Part shown: positions 1-11,900 of the stretch, in pieces | How the letters are laid out: each line of letters begins with the position of its first letter | Numbering within the stretch: the first letter of the stretch is position 1 | Assembly (NCBI GenBank): GCA_001579985.1 | Contig: LRSR01010939.1 | Span: forward strand, 1-24,019 | Reading direction: 5' to 3' | DNA length: 24,019 bases | Source: Hypsibius dujardini | Lineage: Eukaryota > Tardigrada > Eutardigrada > Parachela > Hypsibiidae | Position numbers and translations under genes: made by a program | The notes under the pieces: model-generated | Told to the model about the DNA's origin: nothing | Database searches by the model: none | Seen by the model: only the letters and a program-made list of their open reading frames with translations

Positions 1-213
1 CTGTCTGTCTGTCTGTCTGTCTGTGTGTCTGTCTGTGTGTCTGTCTGTCAGTCAGTCTGTCTGTCAGTCAGTCCGTCTGTCTGTTAGTCGGTTTGTGTGT
101 TTCTATCTGTCTGTCCGGCTTTATCTTCGTCTACATGCACGTGTTTGTCACTCTGTTCGTTATTTTTCACGTATGTATCCTCGTCGTCTCTAATGTTCTC
201 CTCTTTGTTGCAG
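1..213 (+). repeat. 3' end of a UTP20 intron carrying a (CTGT)n microsatellite
   Basis: Nearly pure CTGT repeats with a few CAGT and CCGT variants fill about 1-90. They are followed by a pyrimidine-rich tract and a TTGCAG acceptor at 208-213. No coding sequence is supported here; the open frames exist only because a 4-bp repeat rarely makes stops. Confidence 0.85.
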
Positions 214-1054
214 GTATTCGCGTCTGGAATGACTGCCGATTCAAAGTTTCAGTTTGCAAGGACGCTGCTCGAATTGCCGCAGTATCAAACCGAGGTGCTG
301 CCGTCGCTCCTTACCTTCTGCATAGGCCAATATCAGACTGACATTGAGAGCGTTCTTGTCGGATTGATCTCGGTGCTGCTCTACAAAGACCCGGAGCAGT
401 TTAGCTCGGCTGATATTTCCTCTTGGAATCCACTTCGGCTTGAGTTTACTGGACTGGATTCAGATTTGGTCGATCTATTCCTTCGGCGCATTGGCGATGA
501 GGCGGCTCTTGTCAATTTATCTACGCATGACAGCTGGCTGTATGCCTGGTCATTGGCGGTTCTTGCTCCGCACATACGGTAAGTATTATTTTGTTCCGGC
601 TGAACTTGGTGAACTTGGTGAACTTGGTGGCTGAACTTGGTGAACTTGGCGGCTGAACTTGGTGGCTGAACTTTGTGATACGTTTTATGGCAGCTATAAG
701 GCCTTTTTCTTTAGTCCAAAGGTTTCTCCCGCCGTTATGTCCAGCATATCTTCCTCATTGAATCGGGCTGCTGAAGCAATGCAGAACATAGATGTCGAGG
801 CGAGGTAGACTATATATTTGTATTATCCTCAATGAAGACGACTGGTCTTTCCTTAATGAGTTGTTTGTTTCAGGCTAAGAAGAATTCTCGCTCAAGTGCT
901 CCATGCTTCTGCTGTGTCGTTGACTGCACTTAAGTGCTCTTCACTCGAATGTGGTCGGCTGGTCAATTCACTGGTGCCGTGTTTGAGGTTAGTCTGAAAC
1001 GAGTAGCTAAACTTGCAGGTGACAGACAGGCAGGCAGAGTGACAAACAGGCAGG

Positions 1055-1126
<72 letters not shown>

Positions 1127-4100
1127 CCGTAACTGACGCCAAAATTGTTATACGCGAGCTAAATTGCCTGACCAGTCGGACATAGCATCATTTTTTCAGG
1201 CAATCTGCGACGGACGTCAATCTGCTTAGCACATTGGAAGTTGCATTAACAAATGAGAGCGAAAAATTGACACTTCCACCGGATGTCACGGAGGCCCTTC
1301 TGCTGAACCTGCGAAACCAGTCTCATGCTGTGCGGCGGACAACACTTCGCATCTTGGACCGCTGTAACCTTCCCAGCCAACGAAGCGCCGAAAGCGAATC
1401 GGTGTTTCAAGTCTGCTTGTTGGCGGAGTTGGTCGAGCCGTCGGTACAGGATTACCGCGAAAAGCTTCGCTTCCTTCGAATGCTGGACCACAGCCAGCTC
1501 GATCGACTGCAGACCGACCCGAGTGTCCCTCTGCTCTACCTCTTTGGTTGCCTGAAAATCGGCTTCAGCTTGCTGTGGAAGGAGATTAAGCAGTTGATTG
1601 CGACGTACCGACCGGTCTTGGGGAAGGAAGAAGTTTGGTCGCAGGTGGAAGCGGAACTGCGGCTGGTCTCGAAGGAAGCGGAGGTCGCCGGCGTCGGTGC
1701 AGCCGCTGAAGCGACTAACGGGAGGCTGGGCGCACTTCTCGATTCGCAGCACGACGACTTGTCGCGGTCGGATTCGAATCCACTGAACGCGCACAAGTAT
1801 CGCATCCACCTGTGGCAGACGTTCGGGGAGATTGTCGGTGGCGACACAGTGAGGAATCGCATATTCTCCGAGTTGTTCCAGCGGTTCATGCGGTAAGTCG
1901 CTTAAGATAGCTCTCTCGTTAGTTAGAATGGGATCCTTTGAGGTGAATGGTTGTTTGGTTTTCGTTTAGGAACGAATTCCTGCCTGCTACTTTGCTGGGC
2001 TCTGCGCAGAACGAAATGGGGGACCAGGTTCCGGTGGAGGAGGGTGCACTGAAGAGTACGAAGAAGTCGCGGGCGGAAGCGGAGGACACGGTTTGTGCTA
2101 TGCTGGAACTGCTGTCGAAGCTGCACAATCCCGCAGCACTCCACCAGGATCCGGCGGTTCGTGGATATCTCTTTGACGTAAGTCCTGCTAGCATACTGTC
2201 TATATGCTTGATTGATTGATTGATGCGTGTTAGTTTGATTTCGCTGTACGCTTGATTGATTGATTGATTGATTAAGGCCTGTCGGTTTGATTTCGCTATA
2301 TGCTTGATTGATTGATTGATGCGTGTTAGTTTGATTTAATGGTTGTTTCTCGCAGCTGCTGACGTACCGAACAGCTAAGGTCCAGACCGCCGTCCTGAAG
2401 CTACTCTTCAACTACAAACTTGAATATATCAGGCCGTACGAGGAGCAGCTGATGAAACTGTTGGATGAGGCGGAGATGTGGAATACCCTCGCGGAGATTG
2501 AGTTTGGCGCTGCAACTCCGGCCATTCAAGAGTGCCACCGACCGCAGCTTGTGCCTATGATCATCAGGTGTGGAAATGTAGAAGTACCGGTAGTCGCGGT
2601 CTCGTTGAGGAGTAACGATCGGCAATAAGTTACCACGTGGCTTAATTTTGTCGTTAGAATTCTGTTCGGGCGGATGCAGGCGAAGAATAAAAGCCGGAAC
2701 ACGGAAAAGGCCGCTCCTCGAGGTCGGAAGGAAGCCATTGTGAGGAGTCTGGCTAACTGCCGACCGGAGGAGTTTAAAGTGTTTCTGGACTTGGCGTTGA
2801 AGCCTTGCAATGTCGTATTAGAAGGTGCGTGTGGAGCTACGAAAAGTGTAATTTTTGCTGGCGTACTGGAGGACGCCAGTTGTGACTCTGGATCCCATGG
2901 TCCGGTGTATCCATTGACTGTATCCATGTATTGTATCTATTGGTTGGTTGATTGATTTGACATTGATTGTATCCATTGTGGGTTGATTGATTGATTTGGG
3001 ATTGATTATATCCATTGGTTGATCGATTGATTTGTGATTGATCTGTTTCATTGATTGATCGATTGATTTGTGATTGATCTGTTTCATTGATTGTCTATGG
3101 CCTGTCGTTCGACGAATACATCCTGGAAGGTTTTTGCACCGTTGAATTGTGTGCCTCTTGCTACTAGGTTCTTTCGAGGAGACAATCGACGGGATTTTGA
3201 CCAATGCAAAGCTTCCGACTATGAACTTGAAACTTGCCGACGGGTATGCGGAGCACTTTGGAGCCACTTAGCAAAAGCATAGGCACTGTGAATTTTGTTG
3301 ATGATTTCAGAGTCTTGCAGACGTTGTTGGTCATCCTGGACGAGCTCCGGACCGGCGCTGATCACAGTGTGCACATTGTCTTCCGCACCGTCGTCAGCAT
3401 TCTCGCGGTGGTCGGCGGTGAACGACGTATTGTCAACTGCCCTGCCGCGGATGAAGAGATGGAGGAGGAGGAAACGGAAGAGAATCACGCGGCTACCGGA
3501 ACGGGTTTGCTGAAGAAGCTCCGCAAAGAATGCTTCAAGTGCCTGGCGAAGCTCTGCTCGGTCTTCCCAATCACCACCCTGTCTGAAGTGGAAAAGAAGA
3601 TTCTTTTTGATGTTGCTGTTTGGCCTGAGGTTCGTTCGTCTGGGAGCTTTTTGGGCTGGAGAACAGTCAAATGGTCCGGCTGTCGCACCTGTCTAAGGCG
3701 CCACCTGCTGGCTGTTTAAGAAGCTTCTGAGGCGCCACCTGCTGACTGTTCAGTCGTGATTTTTATTTGCAGCTGGAGAGCGTGATTCGAGACGGACCGT
3801 TTGCCGTGACACCGTTGATGCGTCTCATCCTCACCTGGAGTCAGCATTCCGCGTACCACGACCTCCTGGCTGTGACGTCTTCCGATCCAACTCGCTCCCC
3901 TCTCGCGGTGATAATTGCTGTTCTCAATCCGGAATTCAACTCAAACCAGCTGAGTATCAAGCTAGCCGTCGAAGTGGTGGACCATCTCGTGAACCCGCAG
4001 ATGCTGGTCGAGGAGACTGACATGCCGGTGGCCACTGTCTATTGGACGCCGGAGAAAAGTACGGCAGAATTTCCTTACAGTTTTGACACAGGCGTTCTGT

Positions 4101-6521
4101 AAACAGGCTGTGTGACTGATGGTGCTGTCCGTTTAGGGGAGAAGGTTTTGGGACCGTTCACCGGCGTGATTCTGAAGTATCTCCACGAGAAGCTGTCCGC
4201 TTATCTGGCGCGGAAGAAACGAAAGCACAGTCCGCTGACGGAGAGCGAGCTGCGGATCGCCTCCGGGATCAGCGGTCCCTCTCTCGACTCTGCGGACTCC
4301 GTTGCGCTGTTGGACCTTCTTTTGCCGCTGCTGGAAACGAGTGATATCCGAAAGCAAAGCGATTTGAGAGGCCTTCTGGAGGTTGTGAGGAATTTGGTCG
4401 TTCGCGTTCCTCTGGAGGCACTCAACGGCAAGGTCCGAGCACTGGCGGCTTTGCTGTCCAAGGATTTTCCTAGGGAAGCGCGTGCTACGATTGCCGAAGT
4501 GTTTCAGGTAAGCCGACGTTGTTGTGGTGTTCCAGTTAATACATTTGGTCTGCTTGATTGATATTGTGGCCAGTCAAGTGCAATGTTTCAGTTTGATCAA
4601 TCAATCAATCGACCTCTCGCTTATTCAGTGTTCACGTTAGTCAATCAATCGATCGACCTCTCCCCGATCGTTGTTCATGTTAGTCAATCAATCAATCGAC
4701 CTCTCGCTTATTCAGTGTTCATGTTAGTCAATCAATCGATCGATCGTTCATTCGCCAACCTGCAATGTTAGGCATGCCTTGTGGCATTAAATCAATCAAG
4801 CTTTGTCCGTACTATACCAAATCAATCAACGAGTGGCGAACCGTAGCAAATTTTTCCGCCAGCTGAACCTTACCCAAAAGATTATTCTGTAGGTCCTGGC
4901 TGATCGCGTAGCGACTGACGACATGAAAAGCCTGGCTGAAACGGTCGCTTCTGTAAGTGTGCCTTGACGGAATGAACTGAGTGAACGGTGGACGTCGCTT
5001 GACGGTGTCTTTTGACACTGCAGATTCTGTCGTGGAACCCTAAGTACGTTGAGGAGCCGGACTATGACCGGCGAGGAACAGCCTATAAAGTCGCTTCGGA
5101 GAAGATAGCCAAATCCGACGCCGGTGAGGGATCCGTCAACTTTGCCCTGGCGATTCTTCACTTGGCTGACTATGACATTCGGAATGTGCGTTGCTGTGAT
5201 TACCTTTCCCACCGTTTGACCCGGTGGTGGTGTTATTGAATTGGTCCCCTACTTTTAGGCGACCGATATTTTGTCCGGTTCCATGCGGGACATGGCTCTG
5301 ATCAATATGATTGCGGTGATCCGACGGTTCTCCGGCACATCCGACAGTGGACTGGTGTTGGCACGTCTGACGCCGCTGGTGAAGCAGGGGCTGAAGAGCA
5401 CCCTCGATGCTGTGCGGATTGTCTACGTGGCGGTGCTGGGAGAGATTGTGGACTTCTATCGGACGCATGCGCTGTTCCGGGAGCTCGTCTTTCTGCACTA
5501 CCCGGCCAACAGGAAGGCGGTGAATGCGGAGAGGTGCCGCTACTGTAACGGGGAAGGGATCTTGCCCGACGAAGCGGCACATTTACAGGTGAATTCGCTT
5601 GTTTGGACCGCCTGGCTCTGGGTTCGTTGTCTGGGGAAGGTTTTTTATTGATTGTCTGGGAATTGTCTGGGAATGTGCCATCTGGTCCTGCCCTTTTGTC
5701 TGTCTGCACTTCTGTTTTCCGACGTGTGTGTTTGAGTGTCGGGGGATGTGACTGACTGAGGAATCTCTCATTTCTAGGACGACACGCAAGGTCGGGCTCG
5801 TTGCAGATGCTACAACGTCGATCTGGACGTCTTTGAGAATCTCCGCCACATGCAGAAGCATCGCGTCGGTGGCGCCCTCCACGACCTGGCCAAGTGGTGT
5901 GCTGACGGAACCATCCCTGTCTCCACGGTCCTGCAGTACTTTCTGCCGTTCGCCACGGCGCACCTTTGTAATGATCAGTACGTTGGGGATAAATATCAAG
6001 GCGTCATCAACGCCGTCATCGAGCTTGTTCAGGCGGTGGCGTCGCAGTTGACCTGGCCGAAGTACGAACCGCTTTTGAAGCACTTTCTCAGTCTGATGAC
6101 GCGAAAACCGGTCTACTCGAAGCAACTGATTCGCGTGGTGGTGGCCATTGTGGATGCCTTCCATTTTGACCTGTCTGGGGTGGATGTGAAGAATGCCCGC
6201 TTGCAGAAGGCACCGGCTGGGAAGAGCGAGTCTGATCCCGCCTTGGGGGAGATGGTCGAGGAAGTGAAGGAGGGAGAGGAGGATATGGAGGTGGATGAAG
6301 CACCGGCTGCAGTGCCGGCTGTGGGTGGCCCGGCGATTGATCAGACGGCGCCTGCGAGAGCAGAGAAGATTTATCGCTCCTTGACGTTGTTTATGATTCC
6401 TGGACTGTCGAAGTTGATCACGGATAAGGTAACCTGTTTTACTGTCTGATCAAAGCTAGATTTTCTTGATAATACACGCCAATTGCTATGAAGACAGCCA
6501 AATGTGCGACCGACGCAGACA

Positions 6522-6554
<33 letters not shown>

Positions 6555-6561
6555 GCAACGC

Positions 6562-6594
<33 letters not shown>

Positions 6595-9500
6595 GCAAGG
6601 CAGACAGACAAGCCATGACTTCGCAATTCGGAAGCGAAATGAAACCTTTTTTAGGTGAAAACGATCCTGTTTTGATGTGAACTCCTTTGAAGTGAATGGA
6701 ATTTGACTTGACCAACATTCAAACAGAAAACATTTGGAATTAATCAAATTTAAAAGCAACCGACTTTTTCTTTCGTAGTCGGAAAGCGACAACAGCCACA
6801 AACTGACCGCCAACGTCCACGCCGCGGAGAAGGAAGAAATCCTCCGCGCCCCGGTTGCCTTGGCCATCGTGAAGCTCCTCCAGAAACTCCCCGTCCAAAT
6901 TCTGCGTCGGCAGATTCCCGGGGTCTTTCTCAAGATTGCTCGCATGCTGAAATCGCGCCTTCTCAGCGTGCGCCAATCCACTCGTGACACCCTCTCCGAG
7001 ATCATGCTGTCCCTCGGTCCGTCCTATCTGGTCACCCTGATCAAGGAGCTGCGCGGTGTGCTCAAGCGCGGTTACCAGATTCACGTCCTTGTGCACTGCG
7101 TCCACACCATCCTGTCCAAGCTGCTTCCGGTGGTGAAGGCCGGCGATTTGGATCGCTGCGTCGGGGAGATGGTGTTGATTTGCCACGAGGAGATGTTCGG
7201 GGAGCTGGCGGAGGAGAAGGAGGTCAACGAGCTGACTAGGAAGATTGCCGAAGCGAGGAACATCAAGTCCTACGACACGTACGCCATTTTGGCTAAGTTT
7301 GCCTCACCGGGGGTGCTGGTGAAGCTCATTAAGCCGCTGAAGGAGAAGGCGGAGGAGACGCAGTCGCATAAGGTGGCGGTCAAGTTGGAGAAGGCCTTCC
7401 GGCAGATTCTGACGGGCTTGCTGAGAAACGATCAGCTGTCGGAGAAGGACTTGTTGTTGTTTGCCTATGCCTTGTACGATCACTCGACCGGCCTTTTTGG
7501 AGGTAAAGTTGATGTTAATTTGGTTATTCGGTGATGTTGCTACTGCTTAAGCTTAATTGTCTGCCTGCTGAATTGTGTCTGGCTGCTGAACTGTCTGCCT
7601 GCTGAATTATCTGCCTGTTGAATTGTCTGCCTGCTGAATTGTGTCTGCCTGCTGAATTGTCTGCCTGCTGAATTGTCTGCCTGTTGAATTGTGTCTGCCT
7701 GCTGAATTGTCTGCCTGCTGAATTGTCTGCCTGCTGATTAGCGAATTTGTCTCTCAATGCTCTTGTTTAACTGTGCGCCTGTTGAATTGTCTGCGAAACC
7801 GGTTAGCGAATGCTACATGTCTGTCTTAAGGTTCTGCTTTGGGTATGGTCTGTCTGCATAATGATCTGCCTGTCGCATTGATTGATTGTCTGATTGGTTT
7901 GTGAATATGGCATTTTGACTTTCTAACCTTTTGCCTGATTGGGTCTCTGCTTAATTGTTTGCTGACTTATGGTTGGAAGTTCCTGCCTGATTGGTTAGTG
8001 CATGCTATACTGTTGTATTTCTAATTGTCTATCTAGTTGCCTGTGTGCGTCATGATCTTCCGGTTGGATTTTGTCTGACTGGTTAGGGAATATCTAGCAT
8101 TCGGCGTAATTTTCTGTACACTCAATTGATTGCTGACTTAAATGCCTGCCTGACTAGGTAGTGATCACTGTCTGTAGTCTGTCTAATTTTCTGATTTACT
8201 GTCTGTCTGCATAACTATTTGTCTGTTGGATTGATTGTCTGACTGGTTAGTGAATATGGCATTTGAATGTCTAATATTCTACCTGATTGTTCATCAGCTT
8301 GGTTAATTGTTTGCCGGCTTATGCGACTGTCTGCCTGGCTAGTAAATATTCCGGCCGAGTTGTCTGCCTACTAAAGTGTTTGTCTGACTGGATAACGATT
8401 TCAATTTCAGACCCGAAACAGAAACAGGCAGTCGTAACAGCGCCCTCTCACCTGGACCGGCCCGATTCCTTCCTCATTGCGCGGGAACCCGGTCGCGGCG
8501 GCCCAGCCGCAGTGACGAGCCGGAAGACCAACGACTACCTCGTGCAGGACTTTGGACTGCAGATTCTCCTGTCGTGCTTCAAAAACAGCCGCCTGCAGAC
8601 CGACAACCTCGAGCACACGGACATGCTGGACCCGTTCGTGCCGGTGGTGGTGCACTGCCTCACGTCCCGGCACATGTCGGTGAAGACGACCGCCTTGCGG
8701 TGCTTGATTTGGATGTTGAAGTTTAAACTGCCGTCGTTGGACGCGGCCATGGAGGGCGTGGTCAAGACGCTGTTTGTCCATCTGAAGAACTACTCCGGAC
8801 CGGGCGCGGCGGTCAGTGAGAACGCTGAGTTTGTCAACGCTGTGTACAAGGCGCTGAGCTCGACGGTGCGCGACGCGACTGCGGGCAAGATTTCCGATAA
8901 GCATCTGAAGGTGCTGCTGACGTATGCGGAGAGTGATCTGCGCGAAGGGACTAAGCAGATTTTGGCTTTTAATCTGCTGAAGGTAGTTGTTGTTATCAAT
9001 CAATCAATCAACCGTTGACGTTGTCAATCAATCGACCGCTGGCGTTATCAACCAATCAACCGTTGGCGTTATCAATCAATCAACGGCTGGCGTTATCAAT
9101 CAATCAATCAACCTTTGACGTTATCAATCAATCAACCGTTGACGTTATCAATCAATCAATCAACCGTTGGCATTATCAATCAATCAACGGCTGGCGTAAT
9201 CAATCAACGGCTGGCGTAATCAATCAATCAACCGTTGAGGTTTGCAGCATCGTTTGTTCATCCGCGGAGCACTGATTTATTGGCGGTTTGCATAGAAACA
9301 CCTCAATCGATCAATCAAGCGCGTACCTTGTAGAACGAAAGCAATTTAATTAATTTTTAGCCATAAAATACTACGAGTAATTAAATGAAGAATCAAGGGT
9401 AGCAGACGGATATCAAAAGAAATAGTCGCGCGTTTATCTGGTGTTGCCTGATTGTTAAAACGGTGTGTGAGTTGGATCTGAAAATAGTCTTTTCTGGTAA

Positions 9501-11109
9501 CGTCTTTGTTTTCCTCTTTAGGCTATTCTTTCGAGGCATCTCCTAACACCGGAGCTTCGTGAAATCATGCTGAACCTGGCTAAGACCTCCATCCAGGGCG
9601 AGGAAGAAAATGTCCGCCAGCAGTCGCGCCATCTGGTGTACCTCTTCATGACCACCTACAACCCCAAGAAGATCAAAGTCAGGGAGTTCACCGAGCTTTA
9701 CAAGGATAATTTGGAGTATTCCTTGGAGCACGGCCGGCTCGTCTGCGTCACCATGCTGTCCGACCTTCTCGGCGCTGGCAGAATGGGCGCCGGCTTTAAC
9801 GAAGACAATGCCCTGCCGTTTTTTCAACTCTTTGCTGCGCGTCTGAGCGACGAGAGCTCCGGTGTCCGTCATAAGGCCGCGGAGTCGATCAGCGGCATTT
9901 TGGGGAAAGCGGTCGGTTCGGAATTGATGGAGCAGATTTTCAAGTGGACCCAACGGTGGCTGCTGGATGAAGATATAGCAGTGAAGCGAATCGGTTTCCA
10001 GACCGCCACTCTTTTTGCTCAGGTGAGTTTGTCTGCCTATCTGCCTGTCTACCTGCCTGTCTGCCTGCCTGTTTGTCTCTCTGGCTTTCTGCCTGCCTGC
10101 CTGTTTGTCTGGCTGCCTGGCTGTCTACCTGCCTGCCTGTTTGTCTCTCTGGCTTTCTGGCTGCCTGTTTGTCTGTCTGGCGGCCTGTCTGTCTGCCTGT
10201 CTGTTGATTTGTCTGTGTGTCTGTCTGCATGTCTGGCTTTTGCCCTTTGGTTCTCATCTCATCTTGCACTTTCAGGTGGAAAAAGTGAAGCTTATTCCGA
10301 GACTCAAACTCATTCTGACCGCGCTGGGTAAAGTCATCCGGGTGACCGAATTCCTGACTTCTGAATCGGCCATGCTCGATTACGATCACCTCCTCATTAA
10401 TGCTTTGAGCCTACTCGCCAACATCATCGATCACTGCGGTAGCGACATCTGGACCGTGGAGACTGCGGTGAAGAAATTGAAGTTCATCTTTGATGGCGTC
10501 CGTGATCTGCTGCTCCACGAGCACGAATGGGTCCGCATTCGCAGTCTGGAGGTGTACTGGCGAGTCTTCCAACAGCAACCTCCGCAACGGCTGGCCGAGA
10601 ATGTCCTCCTGGCTGAGAATCCCCACAAGAAGCTGTCGCTTTTGGCGGGTGCACTGATTAATCAGTTGAAATCATACTCTGACCGGGATGACTACTACGA
10701 ACTGTGGTCCAAGTGCGTTTTATATGTGGCGCAGGCGGTTTCGTGTTTGCTTAATACGCCGGGTGTGGTGACTGATGATGTGGTGGACGAGAAGGAGGAG
10801 GATGAGCTGGAGGAGGATGAAGTGAAAAAGGAGGAGGAGGAGGAGGAGAATGGCGGTGCTGTTCAAGTGCCGGCGAATCGGCTGATTAATTCCCCATTTG
10901 TGGTCCGCGGGGTCTGCAGAGAAGCTGTTTTTGAGGCCGTACATGAGCCGAAAAGAACTACCAAGGTGAGGCGTAACTGAATGGCATTGTACACGCGTAC
11001 ACACCCCCCATGTGCATACACGTAAGCGTAGACAGAGACCGACAGGCAGGCAGACAGACAGGCAAACAGGTAGACAGACAGACAGACAAGTAGACAGACA
11101 GACAGACAA

Positions 11110-11171
<62 letters not shown>

Positions 11172-11774
11172 AGGCTGGCAGATTGACAGGCCGAAGCTTT
11201 TTATCTTCCATTTTCAGAGACTTCAAGTTATGAAGTGGATTCACTGCCTTTGTGCGGCCTTCGACCGCGAGGCATTCCTTCAGTTTCTTCCCAGCGTTCT
11301 GCAAGTCTTGTATCGATGCACCAACGAGCCGTCTGCGCAAAACGGTATTGTCTGCCCGTCGCATCGCTTAAAACAATGCTTTGTTCAATTCCTTAATTAA
11401 GTTTTCTGCTGTTTTGCGTTACCAGATGGTGAATTAAAACGTTTGACAGAAGAGGTGACCGGTGCCGTGGAGGCTCACGTCGGGAGAGAAATCTACGCAG
11501 ACGCCATGCGGACTGTGATACTGCAGTTTTCGAAGAAACGAGCCGAACGGAAACGGCAGCAAGCCGTTGAGGTGAGGCTCTTTTTTTTTAGCCACTTGAT
11601 AGATTGTATCACAAGTATCTCCCTTTTTTCATGATCCAGCCGATTCTGAATCCGGCGAAAGCGGCTCGGATGAAAATCAAAAAGCACCTAACCAGAAAGG
11701 AGGCGAAGAAGCGAAAGACGCAAGATCGAGACTTGGAACTTGGTCGGTTGGTGAAAAAATCGCGACCGCGATAG
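214..11774 (+). CDS. UTP20: UTP20 / DRIM, U3 snoRNP SSU-processome scaffold (5' partial, 22 exons)
   Basis: UTP20 is a very large HEAT-repeat-like nucleolar protein of the small-subunit processome, needed for early pre-18S rRNA cleavages. Exons: 214-578, 694-804, 874-987, 1200-1892, 1970-2177, 2356-2567, 2658-2824, 3168-3243, 3311-3629, 3773-4058, 4137-4507, 4893-4952, 5024-5185, 5259-5588, 5778-6428, 6779-7502, 8411-8982, 9522-10022, 10276-10965, 11218-11344, 11426-11571, 11640-11774. Each junction has GT..AG ends and matching phase, giving 2,339 residues. The family is recognised from segments such as NPKYVEEPDYDRR, ELRGVLKRGYQIHVL, GELAEEKEVNELTRK and KSYDTYAILAKF, which resemble the human protein as I remember it. 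Acidic low-complexity loops lie near residues 690-705, 1305-1325 and 2140-2160. The C-terminus is strongly basic, as expected for a nucleolar protein. Human UTP20 is about 2,785 residues, so roughly 400-450 N-terminal residues should lie upstream of the window. No clear AATAAA follows the stop. Confidence 0.93.
579..693 (+). repeat. UTP20 intron with TGAACTTGG tandem repeat
   Basis: The intron starts GTAAGT and ends TGGCAG. About 599-677 is a 9-bp TGAACTTGG repeat with GTGGC interruptions. Confidence 0.75.
1018..1126 (+). repeat. (ACAG)n microsatellite in a UTP20 intron
   Basis: Purine-rich GACA/ACAG repeats, with GGCAGGCAG variants at the left, lie inside intron 988-1199. The orientation is the reverse complement of the (CTGT)n tract at 1-90. 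Confidence 0.9.
2208..2331 (+). repeat. (TTGA/TTGATTGA)n repeat in a UTP20 intron
   Basis: Three short TGATTGATTGAT tracts are separated by TTAGTTTGATTT-type spacers. They form a roughly 50-55-bp higher-order repeat inside intron 2178-2355. Confidence 0.8.
2936..3095 (+). repeat. TTGATTGATTTG-type minisatellite in a UTP20 intron
   Basis: Imperfect units of about 30-35 bp contain GATTGATTGATTTG and ATTGATCTGTTTCATTG. They lie within intron 2825-3167. Confidence 0.8.
3696..3752 (+). repeat. Tandem 23-bp direct repeat with CTCF-like core
   Basis: Two copies start at 3696 and 3730, 34 bp apart, and differ at only two positions. They lie in intron 3630-3772. Each contains GGCGCCACCTGCTG, whose complement resembles the conserved CTCF core. 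Confidence 0.7.
4583..4830 (+). repeat. AATCAATC minisatellite in a UTP20 intron
   Basis: Repeated GTCAATCAATCGATCGACC and related units, with TTATTCAGTGTTCA spacers, lie inside intron 4508-4892. The orientation is complementary to the TTGATTGA repeats of the introns at 2178-2355 and 2825-3167. Confidence 0.8.
6520..6612 (+). repeat. (ACAG)n microsatellite in a UTP20 intron
   Basis: Two runs of GACAGACA separated by GCAACGCAG lie within intron 6429-6778. Confidence 0.85.
7503..8410 (+). repeat. Long UTP20 intron with 16-bp CTGCCTGCTGAATTGT repeat
   Basis: This 908-bp intron is the longest in the visible gene. About 7555-7740 is a fairly regular 16-bp repeat (CTGCCTGCTGAATTGT). From 7740 to 8400 it decays into scattered CTGCCTGATTGG and GTCTGACTGGTTAG variants, as if an old expanded array has drifted. 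The donor is GTAAAG and the acceptor TTTCAG. No coding sequence is apparent. Confidence 0.8.
8992..9235 (+). repeat. AATCAATCAACCGTTG minisatellite in a UTP20 intron
   Basis: Units of 20-24 bp built from ATCAATCAATCAACCG and TTGGCGTT or TTGACGTT lie within intron 8983-9521. The orientation is again AATCAATC. Confidence 0.85.
10028..10232 (+). repeat. CTGCCTGTCTG-rich repeat in a UTP20 intron
   Basis: Pyrimidine-rich CTGCCTGT/CTGTCTGG repeats fill most of intron 10023-10275. They include a longer duplicated unit, with GTTTGTCTCTCTGGCTTTCTG present twice, near 10071 and 10139. Confidence 0.85.
11036..11184 (+). repeat. (ACAG)n repeat in a UTP20 intron
   Basis: GACA/ACAG repeats fill much of intron 10966-11217. 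They are the reverse complement of the CTGT-type repeat in the preceding intron, so the 690-nt exon 10276-10965 lies between complementary repeats. Confidence 0.9.
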
Positions 11775-11900
11775 ACTGTGATGGTGTTATTGTTGTTCTG
11801 TTTTTTCTCTGGAACGTGTCGAACGCCACGAATGATGCCTTGTTCTGTTGGGATATTTAACATTTCATTCTTACCTTGTCCTGCTAATTACATTTCGATT

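Noticed and set aside
1246-1809. 187-codon minus-strand open frame
   Set aside because: It is the shadow of UTP20 exon 1200-1892, whose plus-strand frame fits the splice phases on both sides.
3091-3282. Plus-strand open frame spanning the acceptor at 3167
   Set aside because: It is a different frame from the UTP20 exon 3168-3243, which alone keeps phase with the neighbouring exons.
9015-9275. Open frame reading LSINQPLALSINQ repeats
   Set aside because: It lies entirely in the AATCAATC minisatellite of a UTP20 intron with clear GT..AG ends.
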